From the NCBI RefSeq assembly GCF_039871655.1, contig NZ_JBDPLZ010000017.1:27312-91311 (forward strand): 64,000 bases of DNA, in the 5' to 3' direction. Below, one piece after another: positions 18,539 through 27,037 of this stretch (the stretch's first letter is position 1; every line of letters starts with the position of its first letter). The translations under genes and the position numbers were made by a program. Source of the DNA: Actinocorallia sp039871655 (GTDB lineage Bacteria; Actinomycetota; Actinomycetes; Streptosporangiales; Streptosporangiaceae). Below the pieces are notes generated by a model. That model saw nothing but the letters and a program-made list of their open reading frames with translations, was not told the DNA's origin and did no database searches.

Positions 18539-19702
18539 CACCGCGGACCCGTGTCCGTCCGCTCCCCCGGGAGCGGACGGACCGGGCACGGCGGGCGGCG
18601 GCGCGTCGTGGCGGACGCGTTCCTCCGGGACGCCCAGCCGGCGGAGCCGGGCCACCGTCGCCGAGACCATCCCGGGAGGCCCCGCGACGTAGACGTCGTG
18701 TCCCGACCAGTCCCGCAGGCCGCCGACCGCCTCGGCCGCGGTGCCCTGCAGCCCCGGGTAGAAGGGGTCGTCGGAGACGGTCGCGATGACCCTGAGCCCG
18801 GGATGGGCGGCCTCCATCGCGCGCAGGCCGTCCAGGTCGTAGAGCCGCTCCCGGGTGCGGGCGCCGAACACCAGCAGGACGCGCCGGTCGCGGTCCCGCG
18901 CCAGCGCCTCCTCGGCGATCGCCTTGAGCGGGGCGAGCCCGGTGCCTCCGGCCACGCACAGCAGGTCGCGGTCCGAGCCGGGGTCCAGGGTCATGGAGCC
19001 CCTGGCGGGCCCGAGCAGCAGCGCCTGACCCACCTCGGCGCGCCGCACCAGCGCGCCGCTCACCCATCCGCCGGGCAGCGCCCTGACGTGGAAGCTGAGC
19101 AGCCCGTCCTCGCGCGGGGCGTTGGCGATGGAGTAGGGCCGCCACACCCGGGGCCAGTGCGAGGTCTGGACGGTGACGTACTGGCCCGCGGCGAACGGCA
19201 GCGGCTGGCCCGGCCGGACGGCCAGCACGGCCAGGTCGGGGGCCCGTTGCTCGTGCCCGACGATCTCGCCGATCCACCAGGAGGGCGAGTTCTCCGCGGC
19301 GGCGCGGGCGGCCTCCATCATGGCCTCGGCGACGAAGCGGTAGACGGCCGTCCACTCCTCTTGGAGCCGCGGGGTCCAGCGCGGTCCGAGGAACCGGCGC
19401 AGGGTGGCCAGCAGCGCCTCGCCCACCGCCGCGTAGTGCTCGTCGACGACCCCGTACTTGCGGTGGTCGCGGCCCATCTCCGACAGCCAGGGCAGCAGCC
19501 CGCCCGGTTCGTCGAGATCCTCGACCAGTTCGCCGAGTGTCGGGAAGAACCGTCCCCGCTGTGCGTCGAGGGCGGGCGGGAACAGCGCGCGCAGCTCCGG
19601 ATTCGCCGCGAAGAGCCTGCCGTAGAAATAGGAGGTCAAAGCATCGGTGTGCGGTGCGAGAAGTGCCAGACTCTCTTTGATCAGTCCGGTGTTCACGGAC
19701 AT
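18521..19702 (-). CDS. hmp: Flavohaemoglobin-like nitric oxide dioxygenase
   Basis: 393 residues in two parts: an N-terminal globin domain (1-~140; distal helix region LTSYFYGRLFAANPELRALFP, proximal His in RDHRKYGVVDEHY) and a ferredoxin-NADP reductase module (~150-375) with the FAD motif RPYSIAN, the NAD motif CVAGGTGLAPLKAI and a VYVAGPPGMV strand. This layout oxidises NO to nitrate using NAD(P)H. It is the short actinobacterial form; the C-terminal ~25 residues are a low-complexity Pro/Gly/Ser tail. A 365-bp upstream region with inverted repeats could hold NO- or redox-responsive control. Confidence 0.9.
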   Translation of the reverse strand: MSVNTGLIKESLALLAPHTDALTSYFYGRLFAANPELRALFPPALDAQRGRFFPTLGELVEDLDEPGGLLPWLSEMGRDHRKYGVVDEHYAAVGEALLATLRRFLGPRWTPRLQEEWTAVYRFVAEAMMEAARAAAENSPSWWIGEIVGHEQRAPDLAVLAVRPGQPLPFAAGQYVTVQTSHWPRVWRPYSIANAPREDGLLSFHVRALPGGWVSGALVRRAEVGQALLLGPARGSMTLDPGSDRDLLCVAGGTGLAPLKAIAEEALARDRDRRVLLVFGARTRERLYDLDGLRAMEAAHPGLRVIATVSDDPFYPGLQGTAAEAVGGLRDWSGHDVYVAGPPGMVSATVARLRRLGVPEERVRHDAPPPAVPGPSAPGGADGHGSAVPCSGA

Positions 19703-20067
19703 GCCGGATCAACGCCCCCCTGGCGCGCGGTTCTCTTCCGATCCAGCGCGTCTTGACCGGGGCCGCCCCTTCCCCGGTACCCGATCGCGGAATCGCGTGC
19801 TGTCGATCACTCACGGGGAGTGTCGCATCCCAGGTGGAGAACCTCAACAGGTTCCCATCAAGAAACCGTAAGTCTCGAAATGAGAGAGGTTGCATGATTT
19901 TTCTTGATTTTCTAGGAAATGGGAGTGTGGTCTTTCCGGGGCGGATCCTCGGGAATTCACGGGACGCCCGCGCCGATCTCACCTTGATCGCAAGGGGCCT
20001 GGAGCGGCGGAGGGGCTGCGCCCGCCGTCGAATTGCGGCAAGCTACTGGTGAGACGGAAGGGGCGGG
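19703..20067. other. 365-bp divergent intergenic region
   Basis: No convincing gene. The centre (about 19855-19940) is markedly less GC-rich than its surroundings. It contains the inverted repeat GAACCT-CAAC-AGGTTC (19839-19854) and a shorter TCTC-GAAAT-GAGA (19873-19885), both possible operators for the divergent flavohaemoglobin or the gene starting at 20068. The latter has GGAAGGGG as ribosome binding site at about 20056-20063. Confidence 0.4.
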
Positions 20068-20769
20068 ATGACCAGACCTCTGATCGGGATCACGACCTAC
20101 CAGGAGGCCGCGCGCTGGGGCGTGTGGATCCGGGAGGCCGCGCTGCTGGCCACCTCCTACCCCCGCTCGGTGGAGCGCGGTGGGGGAGAGCCGGTACTGC
20201 TGCCGCCTCCGGCGAGCCTGGACGGGGTCGAGTCGCTGGTGTCCCGGCTGGACGGGCTGGTGATCGCGGGAGGCCCCGACGTCGAGCCCGCCCGGTACGG
20301 GGAGGCGCCCCACGAGCGCACCGGCACCCCGGACCCGGCGCGCGACCGGTGGGAGTCGGCGCTGCTGCGCGCCGCGATGGAGGCCGACACGCCCTTCCTG
20401 GCGATCTGCCGGGGCATGCAGCTGCTCAACGTGGTGCAGGGAGGCACCCTCATCCAGCACCTGCCCGACGAGGTCGGGCACGACAGGCATCTGCCGCAGC
20501 AGGGGAGGTTCACCCGGCACCGGGTGCGCATCGCCCCCGACAGCCTGACCGGGCGGCTCCTGGGCGAGCTGGTCGATGTGCCGACCTACCACCACCAGGC
20601 GGTGCGGCACCCGGGCAGGGGCCTGGTCCCCGTCGCCTGGGCGGCGGACCAGGTGGTGGAGGCCGTCGAGGTGCAGGGCCACCGGTTCGGCCTCGGGGTG
20701 CAGTGGCACCCCGAGGAGGGCGACGACCTCCGCCTCTTCGAGGCGCTGGCGGAGGCCGCCGCGAAGTGA
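20068..20769 (+). CDS. Gamma-glutamyl-gamma-aminobutyrate hydrolase family protein (peptidase C26)
   Basis: 233-residue class I glutamine-amidotransferase-like hydrolase. Nucleophile Cys114 is in AICRGMQLLNV and the His214/Glu216 pair in GVQWHPEEG, completing the triad. GGPDVEPARYGE is the typical oxyanion-side loop of PuuD-type enzymes, which free GABA from gamma-glutamyl-GABA in putrescine degradation. No gamma-glutamylpolyamine synthetase or oxidoreductase is adjacent, so the exact glutamyl substrate is open. Confidence 0.87.
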   Translation: MTRPLIGITTYQEAARWGVWIREAALLATSYPRSVERGGGEPVLLPPPASLDGVESLVSRLDGLVIAGGPDVEPARYGEAPHERTGTPDPARDRWESALLRAAMEADTPFLAICRGMQLLNVVQGGTLIQHLPDEVGHDRHLPQQGRFTRHRVRIAPDSLTGRLLGELVDVPTYHHQAVRHPGRGLVPVAWAADQVVEAVEVQGHRFGLGVQWHPEEGDDLRLFEALAEAAAK

Positions 20770-20772
20770 GCC

Positions 20773-20787
20773 GGGGCCGGCGGCCCC
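20773..20787. terminator. Short GC hairpin between converging genes
   Basis: GGGGCC and GGCCCC pair across a 3-nt loop immediately after the stop at 20769 and 22 bp before the end of the convergent acyl-CoA dehydrogenase. Weak evidence for a terminator. Confidence 0.3.
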
Positions 20788-20809
20788 TGCTCAGTGACCC
20801 TTGCCCTGC

Positions 20810-21991
20810 TCAGTAGCTCTTGGGCAGCCCCAGGTCGTGCTGGGCGATGTGGGCCAGGACGAGCTCCTCGGCCACCGGGATGTTCTTGCCGATGCGGGCG
20901 TCGCGGAACATCCGGGCCACCGGGTACTCCAGCGAGTAGGCCATGCCGCCGTGCGTCTGGAAGGCGCGGTCGGCGGCCATCCAGGCCGCCTCGGAGGCGG
21001 TCAGCTTGGCGATGTTGGCCTCGCTGCCGCACGGCTCGGCGCGGTCCCACAGCCAGGCGGCCTTGTAGGTCATCAGCCGGGCCAGCTCGGTCTGCGCCTT
21101 GATCTTGGCCAGCGGGAAGGCCAGCGCCTGGTTGGTGCCGATCGGCTTGCCGAAGGGAGCCCGGTCGACGGCGTACTCCACCGCGACCTTCAGGGCGGCC
21201 TCGGCGCCGCCGACGCCGGAGGCCGCGGCCAGGATGCGCTCGGGGTTGAGGATGTCCCACAGCACCGCGAACCCGCCGTCGACCCGGCCCAGCACGTCGG
21301 CCTCGGTGACCCGCAGGTCGTCGAGGAACACCATGCTGGAGGCGACGGTGTTGGTGCCCATCTTCGGAATCGGCTGGTAGGTGAGGGTGCCGGCCTCGAC
21401 GCCCGCCTTGACGTCCACCAGGAAGACGGTGAAGCCCGCGGTGCGCGGCTTGGCCTCGGCCGCCGGGATGGTGCGGGTGACCAGCAGCATGTGGTCGGCG
21501 CGCTCGACACCGGAGATCCAGATCTTCTGGCCCTTGACCAGCCAGCCGTCGCCGTCGCGGCGGGCGTGGGTGGCTATGTTGATGGCGTTGCTGCCGGCGT
21601 CGGGCTCGGTGAGCGCGAAGCAGGTCTCAAGCTCGCCGGCGGCCAGCTTGGGGAGGAACCTCTGCTTCTGCTCCGCGGTGCCGTGCCGGTTGATGGTCAG
21701 CGCGCCGAAGCCGGGGGTCAGCAGGTAGATGAAGGACGCCGCGGCGCCCGCCCCGGAGGCGGCGAGGGTCTCCAGCGCCACGGCCAGCTCCAGCAGGCCC
21801 TGCCCGCCGCCCCCGTACTCCTCGGGGATGGCCAGACCCAGCCAGCCGCCCTCGGCCAGGTCCTGGAAGACCTCCTCGGGCCAGCGGTGATCGGCGTCGC
21901 ACTTGTCCCAGTACTCGTAGCCGTACTTGGCGGTGACGGCCGCGACGCCGTCGCGAACGGCCTGCGCGCTCTCCGGGAGGGTGAAGTCCAC
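20810..21991 (-). CDS. Acyl-CoA dehydrogenase
   Basis: FAD-dependent acyl-CoA dehydrogenase of 393 residues: LAIPEEYGGGGQGLLE near the N-terminus, CFALTEPDAGSNA and WLVKGQKIWISG for FAD and substrate contacts, and QTHGGMAYSLEYPVARMFRDARI in the C-terminal helical domain. GTG 21991 is chosen because AAGGAGG lies 7-8 nt upstream; a longer frame to 22063 would begin outside any ribosome binding site. The promoter region holds TAGGGT as -10 and a TetR-like palindrome at the -35. Acts in beta-oxidation of fatty, branched or steroid side-chain acyl-CoAs; chain specificity unknown. Confidence 0.9.
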   Translation of the reverse strand: MDFTLPESAQAVRDGVAAVTAKYGYEYWDKCDADHRWPEEVFQDLAEGGWLGLAIPEEYGGGGQGLLELAVALETLAASGAGAAASFIYLLTPGFGALTINRHGTAEQKQRFLPKLAAGELETCFALTEPDAGSNAINIATHARRDGDGWLVKGQKIWISGVERADHMLLVTRTIPAAEAKPRTAGFTVFLVDVKAGVEAGTLTYQPIPKMGTNTVASSMVFLDDLRVTEADVLGRVDGGFAVLWDILNPERILAAASGVGGAEAALKVAVEYAVDRAPFGKPIGTNQALAFPLAKIKAQTELARLMTYKAAWLWDRAEPCGSEANIAKLTASEAAWMAADRAFQTHGGMAYSLEYPVARMFRDARIGKNIPVAEELVLAHIAQHDLGLPKSY

Positions 21992-22044
21992 CGGTCGCCT
22001 CCTTGATCTAGGTCTTGGCTTCGGAGAACACCCTAACCGATCGA

Positions 22045-22058
22045 AGTAAGTGGTTACT
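22045..22058. promoter_or_regulatory. TetR-like operator upstream of acyl-CoA dehydrogenase
   Basis: AGTAA-GTGG-TTACT, perfect 5-bp arms around 4 bp. It overlaps the expected -35 of the minus-strand promoter whose -10 TAGGGT is at 22030-22035, as a repressor site would. The same pattern with two changes occurs at 16038-16051. Confidence 0.5.
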
Positions 22059-22192
22059 GACATGCCTTCCGGCGCCGGCGGACGACCAGGTCTGGCCGGA
22101 TCGTGTCACCGGTGCTGCCAGGGGAGAAAGCCAAGTGATAGCTGTGAAAGCCGGAGGACCGTCCCGCTTCACCATCTATTGGACGTGAGGTC

Positions 22193-22222
22193 TTGTGGTT
22201 CTCGTGTGACGCGCGTTACCGT
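22193..22222 (+). promoter_or_regulatory. Promoter of the mce operon
   Basis: TTGTGG (22193-22198) and TACCGT (22217-22222) with an 18-bp spacer place transcription start at about 22229, inside the palindrome at 22223-22236. Confidence 0.45.
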
Positions 22223-22236
22223 ACCAAGCGCTTGGT
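22223..22236. promoter_or_regulatory. Perfect 14-bp palindrome ACCAAGCGCTTGGT at the mce start site
   Basis: The sequence is fully self-complementary and fits AnCAAGnnCTTGnT, the consensus known for the TetR-family repressor KstR2 of the cholesterol ring catabolism regulon. It sits at the predicted transcription start and 14 bp before the first ATG. A LacI-family site with an AAGCGCTT core is an alternative reading. Confidence 0.55.
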
Positions 22237-22249
22237 CGTTAATTGATGC

Positions 22250-23062
22250 ATGACGTCACTGGAGGTGGCCTTGGCAAGCGTGCCGGTGATGGTCACCAGT
22301 AGGATCCGCGACCTTCTTACCCAGATCGGTGAGTTGTTCACCATCGCTCTGGAAGGGTTGAGACGGACTTGGGATGTAAAGAACTGGTTCTGGGAGTTCG
22401 TCGAACAGTGCTGGTTCCTGGCGAAGGTCACCACCCTTCCGGTCGTTCTCATCGCGCTTCCGCTGGGCGCGACCGTCGCACTTCAGGTCGGTGACCTGGC
22501 CGGACAGCTGGGCGCGCAGTCGGCCACCGGAGGCGCGGTCCTCGTCGGGCTCGTCCGCGAGGTCGCCCCGCTCGCCGCCGCCCTCATCATCGCCGGCGCC
22601 GGAGGCTCCGCGATGACCTCGGACATGGGGGCCCGGCGGATCCGCGACGAGCTGTCGGCCATGGAAGTGATGGCCGTCAACCCGATCCACCGGCTGGTGA
22701 CCCCGCGCATGTGGGCGGCCAGCCTGGTCTCCACGATGCTGGCCTCCCTGGTCATCCTGTCCGGGGCGATCGGCGGCTTCTTCTTCAACGTCCTCCTGCA
22801 GAACGTGACCCCCGGCGCCTACTTCGACGGGGCGCTGGGACTGCTGCGGGTCTCCGACCTCGTGGTCACCCTGTTCAAGGCCTGGCTGTTCGGCTTCATC
22901 GCGGCGATGGTCGCCTGCTACAAGGGCATGAGCTGCGAACAGAGCCCGGTCGGCGTCGGACGGGCGGTCAACCAGGCCACCGTCGTGGCGCTGATGCTCG
23001 TCTTCGCCTTCAACTACGTGATCACCACCATCTACGTCATCGCCTTCCCCCCCAAGATCTGA
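22250..23062 (+). CDS. yrbEA: YrbE/MlaE-family Mce permease, first subunit
   Basis: Integral inner-membrane permease of 270 residues with about five to six TM helices and the MlaE-type signature EVAPLAAALIIAGAGGSAMTSDMGARR plus the coupling-helix segment DELSAMEVMAVNPIHRLVTPR. It is the first gene of the mce operon, which imports lipids or sterols. Start is uncertain: ATG 22250 gives the longest product, but TTG 22271 has a better ribosome binding site (GGAGG at 22261-22265, 5 nt spacing), giving 263 residues. The next subunit starts 6 bp after the stop. Confidence 0.92.
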   Translation: MTSLEVALASVPVMVTSRIRDLLTQIGELFTIALEGLRRTWDVKNWFWEFVEQCWFLAKVTTLPVVLIALPLGATVALQVGDLAGQLGAQSATGGAVLVGLVREVAPLAAALIIAGAGGSAMTSDMGARRIRDELSAMEVMAVNPIHRLVTPRMWAASLVSTMLASLVILSGAIGGFFFNVLLQNVTPGAYFDGALGLLRVSDLVVTLFKAWLFGFIAAMVACYKGMSCEQSPVGVGRAVNQATVVALMLVFAFNYVITTIYVIAFPPKI

Positions 23063-23068
23063 GACCGG

Positions 23069-23932
23069 ATGCTGATCAACGCCCCCCGAAAGGTCGCGCT
23101 CGGCGCGAGCAAGGGCACCACGGCCGCGGTCGAGCGGTTCGCCGGACTGTCCGGCTGGCCGATCTTCCTGGGCCGGGTCCTCCTGTACGCGATCCGCGAC
23201 ATCCTCTTCAGGTTCAAGTACGCCAAGACCGTCGCCCAGCACGTCAGCGACATCGTCATCGGAGTCGGCGGCACGGTCGTCGGCGGCGGCATGGTCTTCG
23301 TGACCTTCACCATGTCGCTGTTCGTCGGCACCGAGATCGGCCTGCAGGTCTACACCGGCCTGCAGGTCATCGGCGCGGAGTCCTTCATGGGCCTCGTGGG
23401 CAGCTTCATGAACGTCCGGGAGATCACGCCGATCATCGCGGGGATCGCGCTCGCAGCCCAGTGCGGCTCGGCGTTCACCGCCGAACTGGGCGCGATGCGC
23501 ATCTCCGAGGAGATCGACGCGCTCGAGGTGATGGGCATCAACTCCTTCGCCTACCTGATCAGCACCCGGGTGGTCGCCGCGCTCATCGCGCTGGTCCCGC
23601 TCTACCTGATCGCGCTGTTCGCCAGCTTCTTCGCCACGAGGTTCGTCAGCACCGAGTTCTTCGGGCTGGCCCCCGGCGTCTACGACTACTACTTCCACCT
23701 CTACCTGCCGCTGAAGGACCTGCTCTTCAGCGCGGTCAAGGTGGGCGTGTTCGCCTTCGCGGTCATCACGATCCACTGCTACTACGGCTTCTACGCCAGC
23801 GGCGGCCCGGTCGGCGTGGGCACCGCCGCAGGCCGGGCGATCCGGCTGTCGATCATCATGATCGTCGTCCTGAACCTGCTGCTGTCCTACGTGTTCTGGG
23901 GTCAGGGCGGAACGGTGAGGTTGTCCGGATGA
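23069..23932 (+). CDS. yrbEB: YrbE/MlaE-family Mce permease, second subunit
   Basis: Second permease subunit, 287 residues, with an N-terminal amphipathic stretch and about five TM helices. The core EITPIIAGIALAAQCGSAFTAELGAMRISEEIDALEVMGINSF-like region (about 112-155) matches the MlaE permease signature and is paralogous to the preceding protein. The pair would form the heteromeric transmembrane core of the Mce transporter. Its stop overlaps the first MCE gene (ATGA, 23929-23932), indicating tight coupling. Confidence 0.93.
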   Translation: MLINAPRKVALGASKGTTAAVERFAGLSGWPIFLGRVLLYAIRDILFRFKYAKTVAQHVSDIVIGVGGTVVGGGMVFVTFTMSLFVGTEIGLQVYTGLQVIGAESFMGLVGSFMNVREITPIIAGIALAAQCGSAFTAELGAMRISEEIDALEVMGINSFAYLISTRVVAALIALVPLYLIALFASFFATRFVSTEFFGLAPGVYDYYFHLYLPLKDLLFSAVKVGVFAFAVITIHCYYGFYASGGPVGVGTAAGRAIRLSIIMIVVLNLLLSYVFWGQGGTVRLSG

Positions 23933-24960
23933 AGGAACTCACGCTGCGCCGCCGGCTCGTCGTCTCGGCGGCCTCGCTCCTGGTCGTCGTGCTGGCGCTG
24001 TACACCGCGATCTTCAAGCCCTTCGCGTCCAAGGGCACCCCCTTCACCGCCGAGTTCACCCAGGCGGGCCAGGGACTGGGCACCACCTCCCCGGTGAAGA
24101 TCCGGGGCATGGAGGTCGGCAAGGTCAACCGGATCGAGCTGCTGCCGAACGGGCGGGCCAGGCTCACCCTGCGGATCAACGACGGGGTGCGCCTCCCCGA
24201 CACGACGGTGGCCTCGCTGGAGCCGGCCTCGGTGTTCGGCCCGAAGTTCGTCAACCTGCTGCCCGGCGAGCACGAGACCACCGGCCCCTACCTGCCCGGC
24301 GGATCCGAGATCACCAACACCTCCGACCCGCGCGACCTGAACGACCTGCTCGCCGACGCCAACGCGGCCCTGGCCGCGCTCGACCCCTCGGACATCGCGA
24401 TCGTGGTCGACGCCCTGGCCCAGGGCCTGGGCGGCCAAGGAGAGAACCTGCGCGAGACCATCGAGAGCCTCGAAGTGATCGTCCAGGTGGCGCACGACAA
24501 CCGGAAGAACGCCCGGACGTTCCTGAAGGACCTGGGCCGGCTGGCGAGCATCCGGGGCGCGGGCGAGGACGTCGCCTCGATCGTCGCCGACACCAACGCG
24601 GTCATCGACACCGCGGCCAAGGGCGACGGACGGCTGCGGCGGTTCGCCCTGAACGTCGCGGAACTGTCGGCCACGACCGGCCGCGGCCTCCACAACTACG
24701 GAGGAGACCTCCGGGAGGGCTTCCACTCCGGAGAACGCGCGGTCGGCGTCATCTACGCCCAGCTCGGGCTGATCGGCCCGGGGCTGCGCACCGGCAACAA
24801 CCTCCTGCCCGTCTACCGCAAGCTCAGCTGGCCCGCCACGGGCACGGACGGCAGACGCATGCTGGCGGTGAAGATCCTCCTGCCCAGCGACCCCTGCCAG
24901 ATCCTGCTCGGGGTCTGCCCTCAGGGCGGCTCGAAGAAGACCAAGAAGGGAGGCGAGTGA
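23929..24960 (+). CDS. mceA: MCE-family protein, position A
   Basis: 343 residues: a short cytoplasmic Arg-rich start, one TM anchor (about 9-28), then an MCE (MlaD-like) domain (about 37-115; FTAEFTQAGQGLGTTSPVKIRGMEVGKVNRIELL) and a long helical region that would build the periplasmic tunnel. The C-terminus has two cysteines and a Lys-rich tail. Substrate-binding/translocation component of a lipid importer. The start overlaps yrbEB by 4 bp and excludes the long upstream open frame. Confidence 0.9.
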   Translation: MKELTLRRRLVVSAASLLVVVLALYTAIFKPFASKGTPFTAEFTQAGQGLGTTSPVKIRGMEVGKVNRIELLPNGRARLTLRINDGVRLPDTTVASLEPASVFGPKFVNLLPGEHETTGPYLPGGSEITNTSDPRDLNDLLADANAALAALDPSDIAIVVDALAQGLGGQGENLRETIESLEVIVQVAHDNRKNARTFLKDLGRLASIRGAGEDVASIVADTNAVIDTAAKGDGRLRRFALNVAELSATTGRGLHNYGGDLREGFHSGERAVGVIYAQLGLIGPGLRTGNNLLPVYRKLSWPATGTDGRRMLAVKILLPSDPCQILLGVCPQGGSKKTKKGGE

Positions 24961-26012
24961 TGACGCTCAGCTCCCGCTCCAGGCTGCGCCGGACGACCTT
25001 GCTCAAGCTGGCGGTGTTCTTCGCGGTCACCGGCACCCTGACCTTCCTCATCGGCACCCAGATCGCCCGGGTCGCCTTCGGCGGCGGTTACCAGATCACG
25101 GCCACCTTCGACGACGTCACCGGACTGATGAAGGGCGACGTCGTCAAGGTCGCCGGAGCTCCGGTGGGCCAGGTCGCCTCGATCGAGGTCAAACGGGGCA
25201 AGGCGGTGGTCACCCTGACCATCCAGGAGAAGTACCGGGTGCCCGCCGACAGCGAGGCCGCCATCCGCTGGCGCAGCGCGATCGGCCAGCGGGTGGTCTA
25301 CGTGATCCCCGGTACCAGCACCGAGAAGATCAAGGACGGCGCGCACATCGAGAAGACCCGTTCGGTGGTGGACATCGGCGAACTGGTCGACCAGATCTCC
25401 CCGCTGGCCAAAAGCCTGGACCCGGAGCAGCTGAACGAGCTGCTCACCTCCATCTACCTGGCGCTGGACGGCAACAAGGAGAACGTCACCCAGCTGATCT
25501 CCAACGTCGACCAGCTCTCCTCGACCATCGCCTCCCGGCGCACCACGCTGAACCGGCTCCTGGAGGACTACACGACGGTCACCGGGGTGATCGCACGAAG
25601 GGACCAGCAGATCCGCCAGATGACCGACAACCTGGTCGAGCTGAGCGACGCCTTCGTGCGCAACCGCGAACTGCTCGACAAGTCCCTGGTCGAGCTCAGC
25701 AAGACGTTCCAGACCTCCGACAAGGTCATCGGCCGCAACGGAGACCAGCTGGAGAAGGTCATCGCCGCCCTCGCGATCATCACGGCCGGCGTCGACGGCA
25801 ACCTCGACGGCGTCAAGAAGACGCTGGACCTGGCCGGGCCCAAGCTGCAGCGCCTGTTCTCCATGCTCAACGCGGGCGACTACGCCAAGGGCGGGGTCGC
25901 CTGCCTCACCCTCGTCGACGGGACCTGCCCCTACCCGGTCGTCCTCAAGGACTACCAGGGCAACCCGCAGAGCCCGCAGACCCTGCGCAAGATCCTCGTC
26001 GGAGGGAAGTGA
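24960..26012 (+). CDS. mceB: MCE-family protein, position B
   Basis: 350 residues. N-terminal Arg-rich start and TM anchor (about 13-35), MCE domain (about 40-115: YQITATFDDVTGLMKGDVVKVAGAPVGQV) and a helical C-terminal region with repeated leucine-rich heptads (ISPLAKSLDPEQLNELLTSIY onwards). The C-terminus has two cysteines flanking DGT (CLTLVDGTC), as in many MceB proteins. The ATG shares its A with the upstream stop (TGATG at 24958-24962). Confidence 0.9.
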   Translation: MTLSSRSRLRRTTLLKLAVFFAVTGTLTFLIGTQIARVAFGGGYQITATFDDVTGLMKGDVVKVAGAPVGQVASIEVKRGKAVVTLTIQEKYRVPADSEAAIRWRSAIGQRVVYVIPGTSTEKIKDGAHIEKTRSVVDIGELVDQISPLAKSLDPEQLNELLTSIYLALDGNKENVTQLISNVDQLSSTIASRRTTLNRLLEDYTTVTGVIARRDQQIRQMTDNLVELSDAFVRNRELLDKSLVELSKTFQTSDKVIGRNGDQLEKVIAALAIITAGVDGNLDGVKKTLDLAGPKLQRLFSMLNAGDYAKGGVACLTLVDGTCPYPVVLKDYQGNPQSPQTLRKILVGGK

Positions 26013-27037
26013 TGGCGCTCAAGTCCTTCCGCGACCGCTCGCCGATCACCGTCGGCCTGGTCTCCCTGACGGCCCTCGTGCTGGCCATCGCCGGGACCTT
26101 CCTGACCGGAACCATGGGCCTGCTGAAGAACCGCTACGAGATGAGCGGCGTCTTCAGCGACACCGGAGGGCTGCGCGACGGCAACAACGTCCTGGTCGCC
26201 GGGGTCCAGGTCGGCGAGGTCACCGCGGTCGAACCCGACTTCGGCAAGGGCCTGGTCCTGGTGAAGTGGAAGGTCGACCGCGGCATCGACCTCGGCCCGC
26301 AGACCCGCGCGGAGATCCGGATGTCCAACATCCTGGGCGGCCGCTACCTGCGGCTCACCGGACCGGTCACCACGCCCTACCTGGCGGACCAGCCGGAGTC
26401 CCGGCGGCGCATCCCGCTGGAGCGCACCCGGACCCCGATCACCGTCAACGAGGTGCTGAAGGAGGGCGCCACCTTGCTGAAGGGCATAGACGCCAAGACC
26501 TTCAGCAAGGTGATCGACCAGCTCGGCGGCCTGTCGGAGGAGAGCCGCAAGAAACTCTCCCGGTCCCTGTCCAACCTCGTCGACCTCGCCGAGGAGCTCA
26601 ACACCGGCCAGGGCCGCATCACCGAGCTGCTCGACAACAGCGACCGGATCCTGAAGATCGTCAAGGAGAAGGACGCGACGTTGTCCACCCTGGTGAACAA
26701 CGCGATGACCCTGCTGGAGGTACTGCGGCAGCGGCGCACCCAGCTCACCCTGCTGCTCGGGGGAGGCAGCTCGGCGGTGCGGAGCGTCGGCGACCTGATC
26801 TCCGACCAGCAGAAGCAGCTCAACCAGATCATCGGCGACCTGCAGCACACGATGGACACGCTCGACCCGAAGGTGGACGAGCTGAACACCGCGCTGGCCT
26901 GGGCGGGCCCCACCCTCTCGGCGTTCGCGTCCATCGGCCAGTACGGCAACTTCACCGACGTCATCTTCAGCCAGATCGGCCAGGTGTCCCCGGGAGACCT
27001 GGCCCAGCTCGCGCAGATGCTGAAGGAGTCGCAATGA
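26012..27037 (+). CDS. mceC: MCE-family protein, position C
   Basis: 341 residues. TM anchor at about 15-35, MCE domain about 38-115 (YEMSGVFSDTGGLRDGNNVLVAGVQVGEVTAVEP, MSNILGGRYLRL), then an extended coiled-coil-like helical region (ESRKKLSRSLSNLVDLAEEL and following). Unlike A and B there is no C-terminal cysteine pair. Start overlaps the upstream stop (TGATG). Part of the hexameric MCE assembly predicted from six consecutive paralogues. Confidence 0.9.
   Translation: MALKSFRDRSPITVGLVSLTALVLAIAGTFLTGTMGLLKNRYEMSGVFSDTGGLRDGNNVLVAGVQVGEVTAVEPDFGKGLVLVKWKVDRGIDLGPQTRAEIRMSNILGGRYLRLTGPVTTPYLADQPESRRRIPLERTRTPITVNEVLKEGATLLKGIDAKTFSKVIDQLGGLSEESRKKLSRSLSNLVDLAEELNTGQGRITELLDNSDRILKIVKEKDATLSTLVNNAMTLLEVLRQRRTQLTLLLGGGSSAVRSVGDLISDQQKQLNQIIGDLQHTMDTLDPKVDELNTALAWAGPTLSAFASIGQYGNFTDVIFSQIGQVSPGDLAQLAQMLKESQ

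Noticed and set aside
19753..20052. 100-residue open frame between flavohaemoglobin and the C26 hydrolase
   Set aside because: Composition is unlike a protein (Arg/Ser/Asn scatter), no ribosome binding site, and it crosses the low-GC control region.
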